64,000 nucleotides of DNA from NCBI GenBank assembly GCA_013399895.1, contig VXBA01001271.1, forward strand, positions 194,567 through 258,566, in the 5' to 3' direction. Both the position numbers and the translations under genes were made by a program. This DNA is from Serilophus lunatus (Eukaryota; Chordata; Aves; Passeriformes; Eurylaimidae). This document shows positions 53,280 through 64,000 of this stretch, piece by piece (position 1 is the stretch's first letter; the number at the start of each line of letters is the position of its first letter). The notes under the pieces were generated by a model, which worked only from the letters and a program-made list of their open reading frames with translations, made no database searches and was not told the origin of the DNA.

Positions 53280-54262
53280 TTGCAGGGAGTGCCTGAGCCT
53301 CCTGTAGTTCTGGAGGGTAATACAAAAAACACCTGTGTCCGGTGCGACCGGGTGAATGATCTGCTCTGTATGGTGGCAGAGCTTAGGGAAGAAGTTGAAA
53401 GGCTGAGGAGCATTCGGGATAGTGAAAGAGAGATAGACTGGTGGAGTCATGCTCTCTCCCCTCTCAACAATGGTTCCCATGAGTCAGAGGAGTCCAGTGC
53501 TTCTCATCTCACCTCAGCTCACTTTGCTGGAAGCAACCTAGATACTGAGGAGGATTGGGTGCAGGTCAGTTCTCGTGGGGGGAATAGAATTCCCTCCTGT
53601 GCACCGCCTCCCTTCCAGATGCCACCTTTCCAAATGCCCTTACAGAATAAGTTTGGAATTTGATAACCAGGTTGAAGATGGGATGATGATTAATGATGAA
53701 ATAATGATTTATGATCAGATTGATGTTACTGATGATAGCTCTTCGCTCCAGGAAACTCCCAGCTCTTCTTCATCAGTCAGACGGATCAGAACTGATAGTG
53801 CTAAGAAGTTAGTTAGTGTTCCTCCATCTGCCAAGCGGTTAAGAACTAGTAATACTAAGAAGAAAAGGAGGATTATCATAGCAGGTGACTCCTTTCTGAA
53901 GGGAGTGGAAGGTCCAAGATGTAGGCCAGACCCATCCCATAGGGAACTTTTCTGCCTCCCTGGGGCTGCGGTACGGGATATTGCTGGGAGGTTACCCAAG
54001 TTGATTTGGCCCACTGATTATTGTCCCTTACTGGATATTCAGGCTGACAGTGATGAAGTTGTTAAGAAGGGTTCCAGAGCAGTTAAAAAGGAATTCAGGG
54101 AGCTAGGTCAAATGATTGGCGGGGTGGGTATGCAGGTGTTGGTTTGCTCACTTCCTTTAGTAGCGGGAACAGATACTGTATGCAGTAGGAGAACCCTTGC
54201 TGTCAATAAGTGGCTTATGGGTTGGTGCTGACAGATGAATTTTGGTTTCTTTGTGATCATTC
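53280..54262 (+). pseudogene. CR1 ORF1 remnant with esterase (SGNH)-like domain, frameshifted
   Basis: ORF1 of CR1-like LINEs encodes a nucleic-acid-associated protein with an esterase (GDSL/SGNH-type) domain. The first part (53280-53661) has a Cys-containing RCDRVNDLLCMVAELREEVE coiled-coil-like segment followed by RLRSIRDSEREIDWWSHALS. Near 53655 a frame change occurs. The second part then carries VRRIRTDSAKK, a basic KKKRRIIIAGDSFLKGVEG with the GDS nucleophile block (53863-53907), ELFCLPGAAVRDIAGRLPKL, VLVCSLPLVAG and VNKWLMGWC. A TGA stop interrupts at 54229-54231, and the expected following QxNFGFF segment continues briefly to about 54262 before homology is lost. The C-terminal histidine block of the esterase is absent. 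The copy is therefore broken by at least a frameshift, a stop and a truncation. The family call is from memory of avian CR1 ORF1. Confidence 0.8.
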
Positions 54263-54426
54263 TGGTTACTTTCTATTCTTCTGTCCATTAGCCATCTCTC
54301 TTTTAATGCCTTTTAAAATTGCAGAAATCCCACAGCATTACATCCCACTGACTGTTTCTAACTGTGATGGATGAATGTGCTGGCTAATATATCCACAAAT
54401 ACCTTGTCATTACTGGTATTGATAGT

Positions 54427-55403
54427 TGTATTGGTTTTTCTGTGGCCAGGTTTTGGTGGCAGTGGGGGAGGCTGAGGGAGAGGCTTCTTCGAGAAGCTGC
54501 TGGAAGTTTCCCCAACTCCAGGCTGGGCCCGCTGCTGGCCAAGGCCGGGCCAATCAGTAGTTGGCAGAACGCCTCTGTGATAACATATTTAAGAAGGAAG
54601 AAAAAAAAAAAGTAGTTGGAAATGAAGATGGCTGCNNNNNNNNNNNNNNNNNNNNNNNNNNNNNNNNNNNNNNNNNNNNNNNNNNNNNNNNNNNNNNNNN
54701 NNNNNNNNNNNNNNNNNNNNNNNNNNNNNNNNNNNNNNNNNNNNNNNNNNNNNNNNNNNNNNNNNNNNNNNNNNNNNNNNNNNNNNNNNNNNNNNNNNNN
54801 NNNNNNNNNNNNNNNNNNNNNNNNNNNNNNNNNNNNNNNNNNNNNNNNNNNNNNNNNNNNNNNNNNNNNNNNNNNCTGGAGCAGCCTGTGCCTGAGGGAC
54901 TGCACCCTGTGGAATGGGAGCCATGTGGCAGCTGTGGGTGAAGGGCTGCTGCCCATGGGATGGACTCTCGCTGGAGCAGTTTGTGAGAGGAACTGTATCC
55001 TGTGAGGGATGGACCCCATGGAATGTGGCTGGAAGGACTCTTCTCCCCAAGCAGCGGCTGAGAACAGCAGCTGACCACAGCAACACCTCCCCCCCACCTC
55101 GCCTTTTCCCTTGACCGCTGCGGGAGAATAGGTTGGATGTAAGAAGGAGGGGGGTGGGGGGTAAAAGGTGTCTTTTAGTCTCTCACTCTTAGCTCTGATC
55201 TTGTTAGTAATAAATTTGATTATTATTCCCACATGGAGTCTTGTTTTGCCTGTGACGGTGATTGAGATAGAATCTGCTGTAGTCCTTATCATGAATAATG
55301 AAACTTCTCATTATATTCTCTCTCTCCTCTATGGCTGGGCAAGGGGGAGTGAGAAGGTGGCTGTAGTGGGCCCCTGGCACTCAGCCCGGGTTAAACCACT
55401 ACA
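54427..55403 (+). mobile_element. Endogenous retrovirus LTR (ERVL-like), interrupted by a gap
   Basis: The block begins TGTATTGGTTTTTCTGTGGC and ends ACCACTACA. A TATTTAAG promoter-like box lies at about 54585-54592, followed by a purine-rich start. An AATAAA signal lies at 55209-55214 and is followed by TGTTTTGCCTGTGACGGTGA, typical of this avian LTR group. The terminal 100 bp (about 55300-55403) resembles the end of the LTR at 9307-9872. Repeated CTGGAGCAG...GTGG units after the gap suggest an internal minisatellite. The only flanking match is ATAG overlapping both ends (54422-54425 and 55403-55406), so the target duplication is unclear. Long frames crossing the gap are artefacts of N. Confidence 0.85.
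54636..54875. other. Assembly gap, 240 N
   Basis: A run of 240 N inside the LTR. The sequence after it has repeated units based on CTGGAGCAG and CCCATGGGA, so the gap probably hides tandem repeats that failed to assemble. Confidence 0.99.
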
Positions 55404-58400
55404 TAGGCTTATGAAGACTGCCACATTTTCCCATGTAAAAGATAGATTTTTAAACAAACTTCATGCATTTTAAGGTAGGAAAAGCCACATAAGATGCAAA
55501 ACTTCAGTGCAGAATGTTAGAAATCCAGTAAAACTCCAGTTCTGTGGCTTCAGAAAGAATTTTACAGTTTTCTTCAATGAAAATGCTTAAAAATATTATC
55601 AGATAAACAAATCAAACCCAAGACACCATTTTACAGTTACCAAAGTGTTCTCAAAAATGTGCCATCCTAATGTGGGAATAAGATTAGAACCTCACAGTGG
55701 CCAGGAGGATAAGACAGATGTACTTTTTTGCGTAGCCAAGTTGTGGTTAACATAAACTGTCATAGGTATTTTTCAACATATAACCTGTGATCATTGAATC
55801 TTAAAATTACGTTCTCTGGATGGTCTAATTTTTGTCTTGTCTTTGCTGTAATCACTTTACTCAGAGCTGTAATTTTTTTCCCTTGTAATTTTTACTATGA
55901 GAATATATTTGCCAAAATTAGAAAATGCATCTGAGACTACAGTCTATTTTGAAGTAACTGTCGAGTAGCAGTATTATTGTAAAAATACTGTAACTTGAGA
56001 TATATTCCTACTAGACACAGAAGGGAAATACAGATTCATTATGACTTGCTTGAAAATCCTTTACGTCTGAATCCTACTGTGTCCAGGTGATGCTAGCTGC
56101 CCCACTGCAAATTCTGACCAAAAAGAGCCTCCTCAGCTGTGCTCCTGAAATGGACCTGTGTTGTCATAGTCTCTCTCAAGAGCACTCTGATGTCTCTCAG
56201 GTAAAACCTTCGTCTCTCCTAGCCTCCTATCTCAGAAGAACCTGCAAGGGCTTTTGGTGTCAAGAAAAGCTAAAGGAGTTACTGTGTTGTAACCTTTCTT
56301 GCTTTGAGTTTTATATGCTTTAAAAATGATGTGGAGTAAGTGCCATTTGACTCTTTTAAGGTTAAATTTCAAATAGACAGGGAAGGACAAATTGAGAGCT
56401 GAAAGTAATTACTGAGAGCAGTTCGCATCTGCTTCTGGACACCTGCTTGAAGCCCCTAGAGATGACTTCAAATGGGTTAATCCTTTTCCAGAAGCGAGTG
56501 AGCTGCTTGAGGGCTGGATTTTGCCAAATCAGAAAATATGTCAGTTCTGCAATGAAAGACAGGGGTAATGGAGGGAAGAGATTAACTAAAACACACACTG
56601 TAAATATGCGCAGTATCAGAAAAAGGACTCTTCTCTCATTTGCATTTTCCAGTTGGTCTATAGCATTAAAAAAATTCAGACCACAAGTTCACTACAAATT
56701 TATAGCTCTCATTAGTTTGTAAGATAGTTTAATGTGTCACTTATTGTTTACATAGTGGGTACATAATTTACATATTTTTTTACATATTTTTTACATAATT
56801 CTCTCAGTGTCCTGGCTTCAGCATAAATTTAATACTCACATACATTAATATCAAGCTCTGCCTGAGCCTACACATGCATCTTTCTTCACCTTTCCCATCA
56901 TAGTCCTAGAACCAGTACAGCAGAGCAGCAATGCATTGTGGTATGGACAGGATGCTTGTGTCCAAACTATTACCTTTTCCAGTTCATTCTGCATGAGCAT
57001 CTATGTTCACAGGAGAAAAATTTGCAAGGGAACTTTGCATCAATATAAGAAGTTCTAGGATAAAGTTCCTGTGATTTAACTATGGATCAACTGTACTGTC
57101 CTATGCCTTCTCATTTTTAATCTTCTGATTTTTATTGAGAGTGATTTTACATCCCCAAATTAGTCTTACCTCATATTTTTGTTGTACTAAAGGAGACAAA
57201 TAGCATCCAAGAAAATTATTCCATAGTAGAAAAATGGGAATGTGTAAGAGAATTCCCAGAGGAAGCTGCTTAGTACAGGAGAGCTGTAGTGGCATCTTGC
57301 AATAAGGGACATACCATAGAGGTTTGGGTTTACTAGTTACTGCTGAGTGACTCCTGTTTGAAAGCTGCCAAAGCCATTATCTAGTGCCTTTCACCCCCTG
57401 CATGCTCACGGAAAAGCACTGAAAGCCTGTCTTTTCAAAGCCTTGTAGAATGACGAATGGAACAAAACAGGACTAAAAAGTCTCACTTAAATTGTGCCAT
57501 TAGGGTACAGGTGTGGAAATGCCCAAATCGCTGAACGTAAAGCCATAGGAACACATTCAGTGAACATTCACGGAGGTGGCAATGAATCTTTTATAACCAG
57601 CTCACCACATGATGATTAAGTACTCTGCTAAGTTAGGAAGGCACAGAAGCTAAACCATTACCTAGTACAAAACTAAGCGCTCTCCACACAAGAAGGAGAA
57701 TGTTCTTGGGCCTGGAAGCCCTGTAACAGATGATTCACTTAGAAGAGCAAACCATCAAGTAACAGTGAATGCATTTCATCTAAACGTTTTAATAGTTAGA
57801 ATCTTAAGGCAAAATTTGCAGTAAAAGTAAAGGTTTGTACTCCTATCATGCTTCTCACCTAAATACTCAAAAGCATGTCAGGGTCTTATACTGCCTTTTC
57901 ATCTGCAAGTCCAGCTCCAGGTGTGCTGCTGTTTGCACTCCCCTGGCAAAGAGAGAGGTATAAAAAAAGTGGTTTGATACAGAGGCCATCCACATAGAGA
58001 AAGGATATGATCTGTATCATCCTTGAGGTCTTCTCCACCACTAGTATCAGTGTTATCCATTTCGTGGAGCACTGAGACATTAGGAATCTTGGTGTCTGCT
58101 TTCAGAAGTACCAAGTGATATGCAAGTGTAACCCTAACAAAAAAGCCAGTAGAACACATGTTCCTAATCATGTCAACAGTTTGGAAGCTCCCAGACTAGT
58201 GCTTTCACAAGGGCTTTTAACTTTGTTCACACAGAAGCTACTGTGAAACAGGAGCACAATTTGAATTGACTTTATCTTATTTTAGCTGCACAAAATAAAG
58301 GACATAAATTAGGCTATTACCTGCACTCACAACATTAGTGTAAAATGACTAATAGAAAAAGCATAAAAAGAAGAATAAAGCAGCACATGACTTTGTTTTA

Positions 58401-60639
58401 AAATGAAGTCACTTATGTCTTTTTTTTTTTTTTTCCCTAGGTGCAGAACTAGGAAACCAGAGTTCTATTCATCAGGAAAAATGGCACAGCATAATCAAAT
58501 CTATCTGATCTTTAATTGTGCACTGGAAGAGTAGAGCAACAAGCTGTAGACTGTCAGAGATGTCTGGGGAGAGCTCTGTCAGAGCCTGGGTAGTTTTGAA
58601 GCCTTGCTTTGGAGCATTGGCAGAACATTGTGAGTGCATAATGACTTTGCTGAAAAAAAAAGAAGTAAGTGTATGATTTTGGTCATGGTTCTTGGCAAAC
58701 GTGCTGCTGAAAGACAACTTCGAGTCAGCACTGATAGAAGTTGTCTGTCATGTGAGTGATATGTGGTAAGACAATCCCTGGTGAGTCACAGAGGTCAAGA
58801 ATTAACATCTAGCCTATTTTTTTGTTGTTTCTTTAGAGAAAATAGCTGACATTTTATCTTCTGAGTGCCAGGGAGAAAGACAAGAATGTCACAGTTTGTC
58901 CCAATGACTCAATTTTCAATTTTAGAAACATAATATTCATCACCTTTTTTAGCTGCTTTTCTCACTTTAGCTAAAATGAAGTGTGATAAGATACTTTTGT
59001 CTTTGAGCCTATGAAGTCAGTGGAACCTTTGAAATGAGTGGAGCCTAAGGTTGTAATACAGTGTTATATCATACTGCCTTTAAAAAAACCCACTGACACT
59101 CAACCTTCATAAAAAAAATTATTCTGTGTTGTTGCAAAGATGTAAAGCTCACAGCTGAGATGTGTGCTGTTGAAAAGAAACAGCTATTATTACCTTCAAC
59201 TAATCTGGGTTGTTGTGTTTGCAGAGATACAAGGAAAGCAGGATCTTGTAAATGCTGTCTGCATATTCCCTCACAATATATCTCTTCAAAATCACTGAAA
59301 CTTGTCACCAGCTGCCAATTTTCATCAAGAAAATCCTCTCATTATGTTCATTGCAAGCATTTCTGAGCTGTGCTCACAGAATTGGCTTTATGCTCCTCAG
59401 TGTCTAGCTGGATCAACCCTTGCTCTGGAGTCTATCATGTGTCTACATTGCTTCAAGGCTTCTGCTGGTCACCTGGGTGGAGGAAGGGAGAAGGAGTGCT
59501 TTGATGCATAGCTTGCTTTTGAAGATAAAAGAAGGGAGGGTGATTTAATTTCCTAATTTCCCGGTCTCCTGGTAGCTTCTGATCTGTTTTTTGCAGATCC
59601 AAAGTTTGTTGAGGTTGTTGAGGTGCCCACGGTGATGAATGTGGGACAGGGATGAAGTGGACCATTTAAATCTGAAACTCTCTTGTGCCAGGAATGACAA
59701 AGAGTTGGTCTTAAATTCTAACACTAAATGCCTCACACTGAACAAGTTGAAAACGCACTATTGCCTTACGCGTCATATTTTAATAAACATTTTTTCCCTC
59801 ATCATCTGTAGAACAGGAGGTAGTCTGTAAGTCAAGCTATGAAGTTATAGCCCTGGCTCTTACTGCCACATGGGAACACAAAGGATTAATCTCTGAAAAA
59901 AAAAAAAAGTGACTGCTTTTTTCTTGACACAATATAATTGCACAAGTTTTAGGGAGCTTGTTAACAACGCACACATTCTGAAAAAGTTTGCATGAAAATA
60001 GTTTACTTGCAGGAAACTGTAACTTCCAGTAGCTCTGTTAAGGTATGAGTCTGCTTTGACAACGCTCCAGGCTAAGGGGATCTCCAATTTTATATGACAG
60101 TGGCTGGAGCCAATAAGGGAAAGTAGAGAGTTTCATGCATGGCAAGCCAGATGTCCGGTGTGGGACTTGGTGGGTAGGGAGAGACTGTAGAAGAACAACA
60201 CTGGGAAAAAGTACGACAAGATTTTTAAGAGGTTGTACAGTGCTAACAGCTATTCAGATCTGGGTTTGGTTTCTTGGTTTGTTTTCTGTTTGGTAGTGTC
60301 TTTGTTTGTTTGTTTGTTTTTTTGTAGTATATGTGACAAGTATAATAGCTTTATTTTATGAGGTTGAAAACCTCATAAACCAGTCTTTGGCTTCAGCTGT
60401 GCAAAGCTGATGTCACTCCTCTTTGCTTCATGTGGAAACAGAACAGGTATGAAAGGAAAGGACTGTGATCTTTTTTTTTTTTCTTGCAAAGTGGATACAA
60501 AATCCAGCAAGACAGAGAAATACTACCAAAGATTGAATTATGTGTTCAACTCTTACGACAACATTCTTTCCTTCACTCAATTTACCATTTTTAAAACAAA
60601 TTTTAAAATAGGATGAATTCTGTGATATCGGCAATGAGT
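55404..60639. other. Intergenic, no gene recognised
   Basis: No exon or element could be supported. A TTTACATA-type short tandem lies at 56747-56801 and homopolymer T and A runs at about 58420-58435 and 59897-59908. Reading frames are short and unrecognised. Confidence 0.55.
60301..60323 (+). repeat. (GTTT)n-like simple repeat
   Basis: TTTGTTTGTTTGTTTG units followed by a T run. It lies about 330 bp upstream of the old CR1 remnant and is not associated with a gene. Confidence 0.85.
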
Positions 60640-60745
60640 ATTTTTTTGGGTTCAGAACAGACCATTTTCATCATCTAGTCTGACCTCCTGGATATCACAA
60701 ACCATGAAATTTCACTTATGGATTCCACTGCCTAATAATCTGTCA
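60640..60745 (-). mobile_element. Very old CR1-like LINE fragment
   Basis: The plus strand holds TCATCTAGTCTGACCTCCTG (60671-60690) and GATATCACAAACCATGAAAT (60691-60710). These closely resemble the antisense 3' part of CR1 families best known from turtles and crocodilians. It is short and diverged, so only the 3' end is supported. Confidence 0.62.
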
Positions 60746-62319
60746 GAGGAGATAAATCAGGGGTGGAGTTTATTTTGTGTTGACTGACAAATCTCTTCTG
60801 CTCAAACATGAAATTTCAAAAGACTTTCACCTCGCCTGCCACTTAAGTCAATGCTGATAAAACTAGATCAGTCTGTCTAAAGGAATTATTTTCTTTCATT
60901 CTGAAGCACTGAATGACAGTTTACTTTTATTCATTTACAGGCTGAACTAAATGCCACTCACATCCTTGTTTCAGCACACTGTGTTTCTCAAGGAGCTCGG
61001 AGACTGAAACGTGTAGCTGCCCAGAATCATTTCCTCTAACATGCATAAAGCTCACACAAGAAGTAAAGGTAGCAATCAAGGGCTGATCTCTGTAGAGATA
61101 TTGATAAAAGATGTTAAGGTCACTTTCTGCTAGCAAAAAGGATGCCCTTACAGCTCTGAGAAACTAATTGAGAGAAGACTCAGGATGTTCAATATATCGG
61201 CTAGAAACTTTGTTTCTCTGTTCTTTTGGGAACCTAAATCCCTTTGCAGTTTGCTTTTTGTATGTGTTACCATCCTACTTCGAGACAGCAAGCCAAGGAT
61301 CCCTTGAAGGCAAAGAGAAATTCACAGTCTGTTGAATACTCCATTTTAAGCAGCTCACATATGCCTGATAGACTTTAGTGACTTCTGCCCAGCTACAATC
61401 TAGGGGATGTCTTTGGTACTCCAAGAATTTATTTACCCTATTTACTTTTTCCTTGCTCAATAATAAAGAAGCACATAAGAAATACATTGAGAATACCCAA
61501 ATCAGCTGAGCACATAGATTTTTGTTGTAATCAAAGAAAGTGTATCTTGGTGCAGTAAGATGACAAAGCAGCTCTTCACAGTTCTTCCCTTGAGCCGTTC
61601 TCTTGAATGCAGCTACCTCAGTGTGAGATGACTAATGAGGATTTGACCACATTCAGCTGGTATTCTGGATTTTGGGAATTTTTCAATGTCTCCAGAATGT
61701 CTAAAAAGCAGCGGACAGTTTCATGCCTGTATTTGAAGCCCATAGCAAGGTGTAGTTCATGAATATTTGATAAACGTGTACCCTAATTGGTAGCAGTTTT
61801 GAGCACTTCAACAAGATATTTGAGTCTTTTCAGTCAGCTTTCCTCATGCAGACTTGATTTCCCATCAGAAAAAGGATTATCTAAAACCTTTTCTTAGAAG
61901 AGAGGCTTTAATGCTGTGTTTTAGCAAAATGCTGCAGAGCCCTCAGTGTGATTAGACTGATCCAGAGAGCCTTCCTTGTTTCTCAAGTCAGTGGGACCAG
62001 ATTTTCTGTGATCCTTTGTTTTTCTGATACAGGTTGCTTACCTACCTTGTCCACAACATGCTCAGAGTGGGGGTCAGAAATGCAGCTTAAATCCCAGAGA
62101 AGATTCACAGATGTTTTTTACTTTCCTCAGTGGTGAGGACACTATTTGCTTTCAGGAACATACATCCTGCACCTAATCAATTCTCTGCAATTCACAACTC
62201 CTCCAGCACCAACTTGGTCTCTCTGGTATTCTGCCTGCAACATGCAGTTTAATTTCCTCAAGAAATGTGAGTGCCTGAAAATCTTTAGTTTTTCTAAAGC
62301 CTCTGGATTTAATATAAGA

Positions 62320-62402
62320 TACCATCATGAAATTTAATGGCCTATGATAGTTCAGAAATGACTGAATGATCTAATGATTCCTTCTGGCTTTAAATACTGA
62401 AC
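62320..62402 (+). mobile_element. Very old CR1-like LINE 3' end
   Basis: TGACTGAATGATCTAATGAT (62360-62379) followed by TCCTTCTGGCTTTAAATACTGA (to about 62401) matches the sense 3' end of the same old CR1 type seen in antisense near 60.7 kb. How far it extends to the left cannot be judged. Confidence 0.6.
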
Positions 62403-64000
62403 CTCTTGGATCCTCACATTTCTGATGACTGCCTCATATAAAATGCAGTTTAGAATAACAATAGCCTCATAATACATCATATGTTTTCTTAATGGCAGAA
62501 AATTATTTCACTGCAGCAAAATCACAGAAAAAAAGGAATTTTACCAGGGTATCTGTGATTCAGTGGAGTGTTCTTAACCCAAAGCCTCATCTTGTATGAA
62601 GGATTTGAGTCATTTCTTTGTGGTGGATCGGGATTTCAAGCCTATATCACCACTGATATGTGGAATGTACTTATCAATAAAAAAGGGAAAAAAAAAAGAA
62701 AAAAAAAGAAGAAAAAGGAAAGCTCATTCAGTCAAGAAGAAAAACAAAGCAATTTCCCTGCAATCTCCCTGCCAAAAAGACTTGAAAGATTGAGTGATGT
62801 GAAAGTCTCTGAGAGAACTGTGAGAAGCAATGAAACCTACTAAATAATTACAACAAAAATAAAAACATTGGTTTAAAATTTATTAGAAAGGACAGCTGAA
62901 TGAGGAGTCAGCAGCAACTGTGTAGTGGGGACAACAGGATGCTTCTGCCAAAACCTCTGTGCGAGCCAGGACCAGGGCATGAGGCTCAGGGGATGGCTCA
63001 AAATGTATCCCTAAATGGGACCAGCTCCTGCAGGAAAACAGATGATGTCTCGTTTCCATCCCTGCTCGTCATGCAGCTTAGCCAGCAATAGGAGCACTGA
63101 CAGTACTCCAGGACACTACCTTTTCTGGACAGTGATGGAGTGCCTGATTAATTGCAGAGGATCTCAAACCCGAATTAGAATGAAGAGTACAGAAAATGCC
63201 CATTCCACTGCAAGCAGCATGCTTGTCTGTTCTCGGATATCATGAGAAGCAGAGGCCCATGGGGCAAGTGCCTGGCATAAAGATGGAAGCTCAGTGTGAG
63301 CATCTCCTCACAAGCCCATTTTGAAAGCAGTTTACAGAGAAAAAATTAGATTAGTGACAAAACCCCCACCATAGCGCATTCTATTTACTTCCTTTGTCTC
63401 ACTGCTTAGGACACTGCCTGAGAGGTGATTGTTCCCTCTTCCCCTCCCTGGATCCTCCTGTCCCCTTCTCTGCAAATGAAACCAGAAGGAATTAACAAGA
63501 TTTTTCAGGTACAAACCTTTGTTTCCCCTCCCTGCTTCCTCGACTTAGGCAAGCAGCTCTATGAGGCAGAGGTCTATCCAATCAGTTCTGTGTCCTCTCC
63601 AAGTGGATTCTTAAAAGAACGTAAGTCCCCAAATGCCTGACACAGTTTTTGAGAGGAACTTAGAATTGCTTCTGAAAAGTCTGTAGTGTAGTCTCCATCT
63701 GTGACAGAGTTCATTAAACAAGTTATTGAGCTCGCCCACCAATGTCATGTGGAACTTCATACTGTTATGAATTTCCATGACGATTTTGTTTTGACTTGCT
63801 GGCTTTTGGGTACTCTTACAGTTACCTGTAATAAAACACATCAAAATAATTTTTTATTTTCCATTATAATATATATATTTTACATGCTTAGTTACTATGT
63901 ATGAAGTTATTGATGTTATTCAATGACCCAAAATGCAGTATGATTTAATTGTTTGGAGGACAGTCACACATAGCGTAACAACAATTACAGCTCTTGTTCT
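62403..64000. other. Intergenic, no gene recognised
   Basis: Contains an A-rich, GA-interrupted simple repeat at about 62680-62720 and otherwise no supportable feature. Reading frames are short and unrecognised. Confidence 0.55.

Noticed and set aside
54384..55292. Several long frames on both strands across the N run
   Set aside because: They are kept open only by the 240 N in the LTR, and the real sequence is unknown.
1..64000. CRISPR array, tRNA or rRNA genes, bacterial-type operons
   Set aside because: No regularly spaced direct repeats, no tRNA-like A/B box arrangement with an acceptor stem, and no operon structure were seen. The sequence is clearly vertebrate nuclear DNA.

Overview
The window looks like a stretch of bird nuclear genome, probably a passerine or another neoavian. 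It is AT-rich and sparsely coding. It carries CR1 LINE copies (two readily recognisable, three old and diverged) and several retroviral LTRs of a kind familiar from avian genomes, and it has assembly gaps (N runs). The only gene that can be assigned with confidence is EPM2A (laforin, the glycogen phosphatase), on the + strand. Its last two coding exons lie at 17038-17279 and 18675-18955. They are joined by an intron with GT/AG ends and keep the HCNAGVGRS phosphatase loop.

Layout: 1-17037 is inferred to be the upstream EPM2A intron, because no earlier laforin exon was recognised. It holds an antisense CR1 (2215-3100), a much older antisense CR1 relic (8636-9180), a solo LTR with clean TG...CA ends and a CCTGC target duplication (9307-9872), and some simple repeats. 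17038-18955 is the 3' coding end of EPM2A. About 18956-20610 is the probable 3'UTR. From about 20.6 kb to the end no convincing gene is visible. This fits the known vertebrate gene order, in which a long gene-poor interval lies downstream of EPM2A towards UTRN.

The gene-poor part holds an antisense LTR of about 1 kb with a GC-rich U3 (27098-28107), a second antisense LTR-like block (about 30440-31455), an LTR-like sense block (about 35288-36000), a long near-perfect hairpin (46391-46606, two 88-bp arms), a head-to-head CR1 structure best explained as a 5'-inverted insertion (about 52085-54262), and a sense LTR interrupted by a 240-bp N gap (54427-55403). Two short remnants of very old CR1 elements lie near 60.7 and 62.4 kb.

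Most open reading frames outside EPM2A and the CR1 copies have no recognisable family and look like chance frames. No CRISPR array, tRNA or rRNA was seen. I found no clear new multi-gene system. The items most worth a second look are the 46.4-kb hairpin, the inverted CR1, and the C-terminus of laforin, which differs from the human one. All family assignments are by eye from remembered family features; no database search was run.
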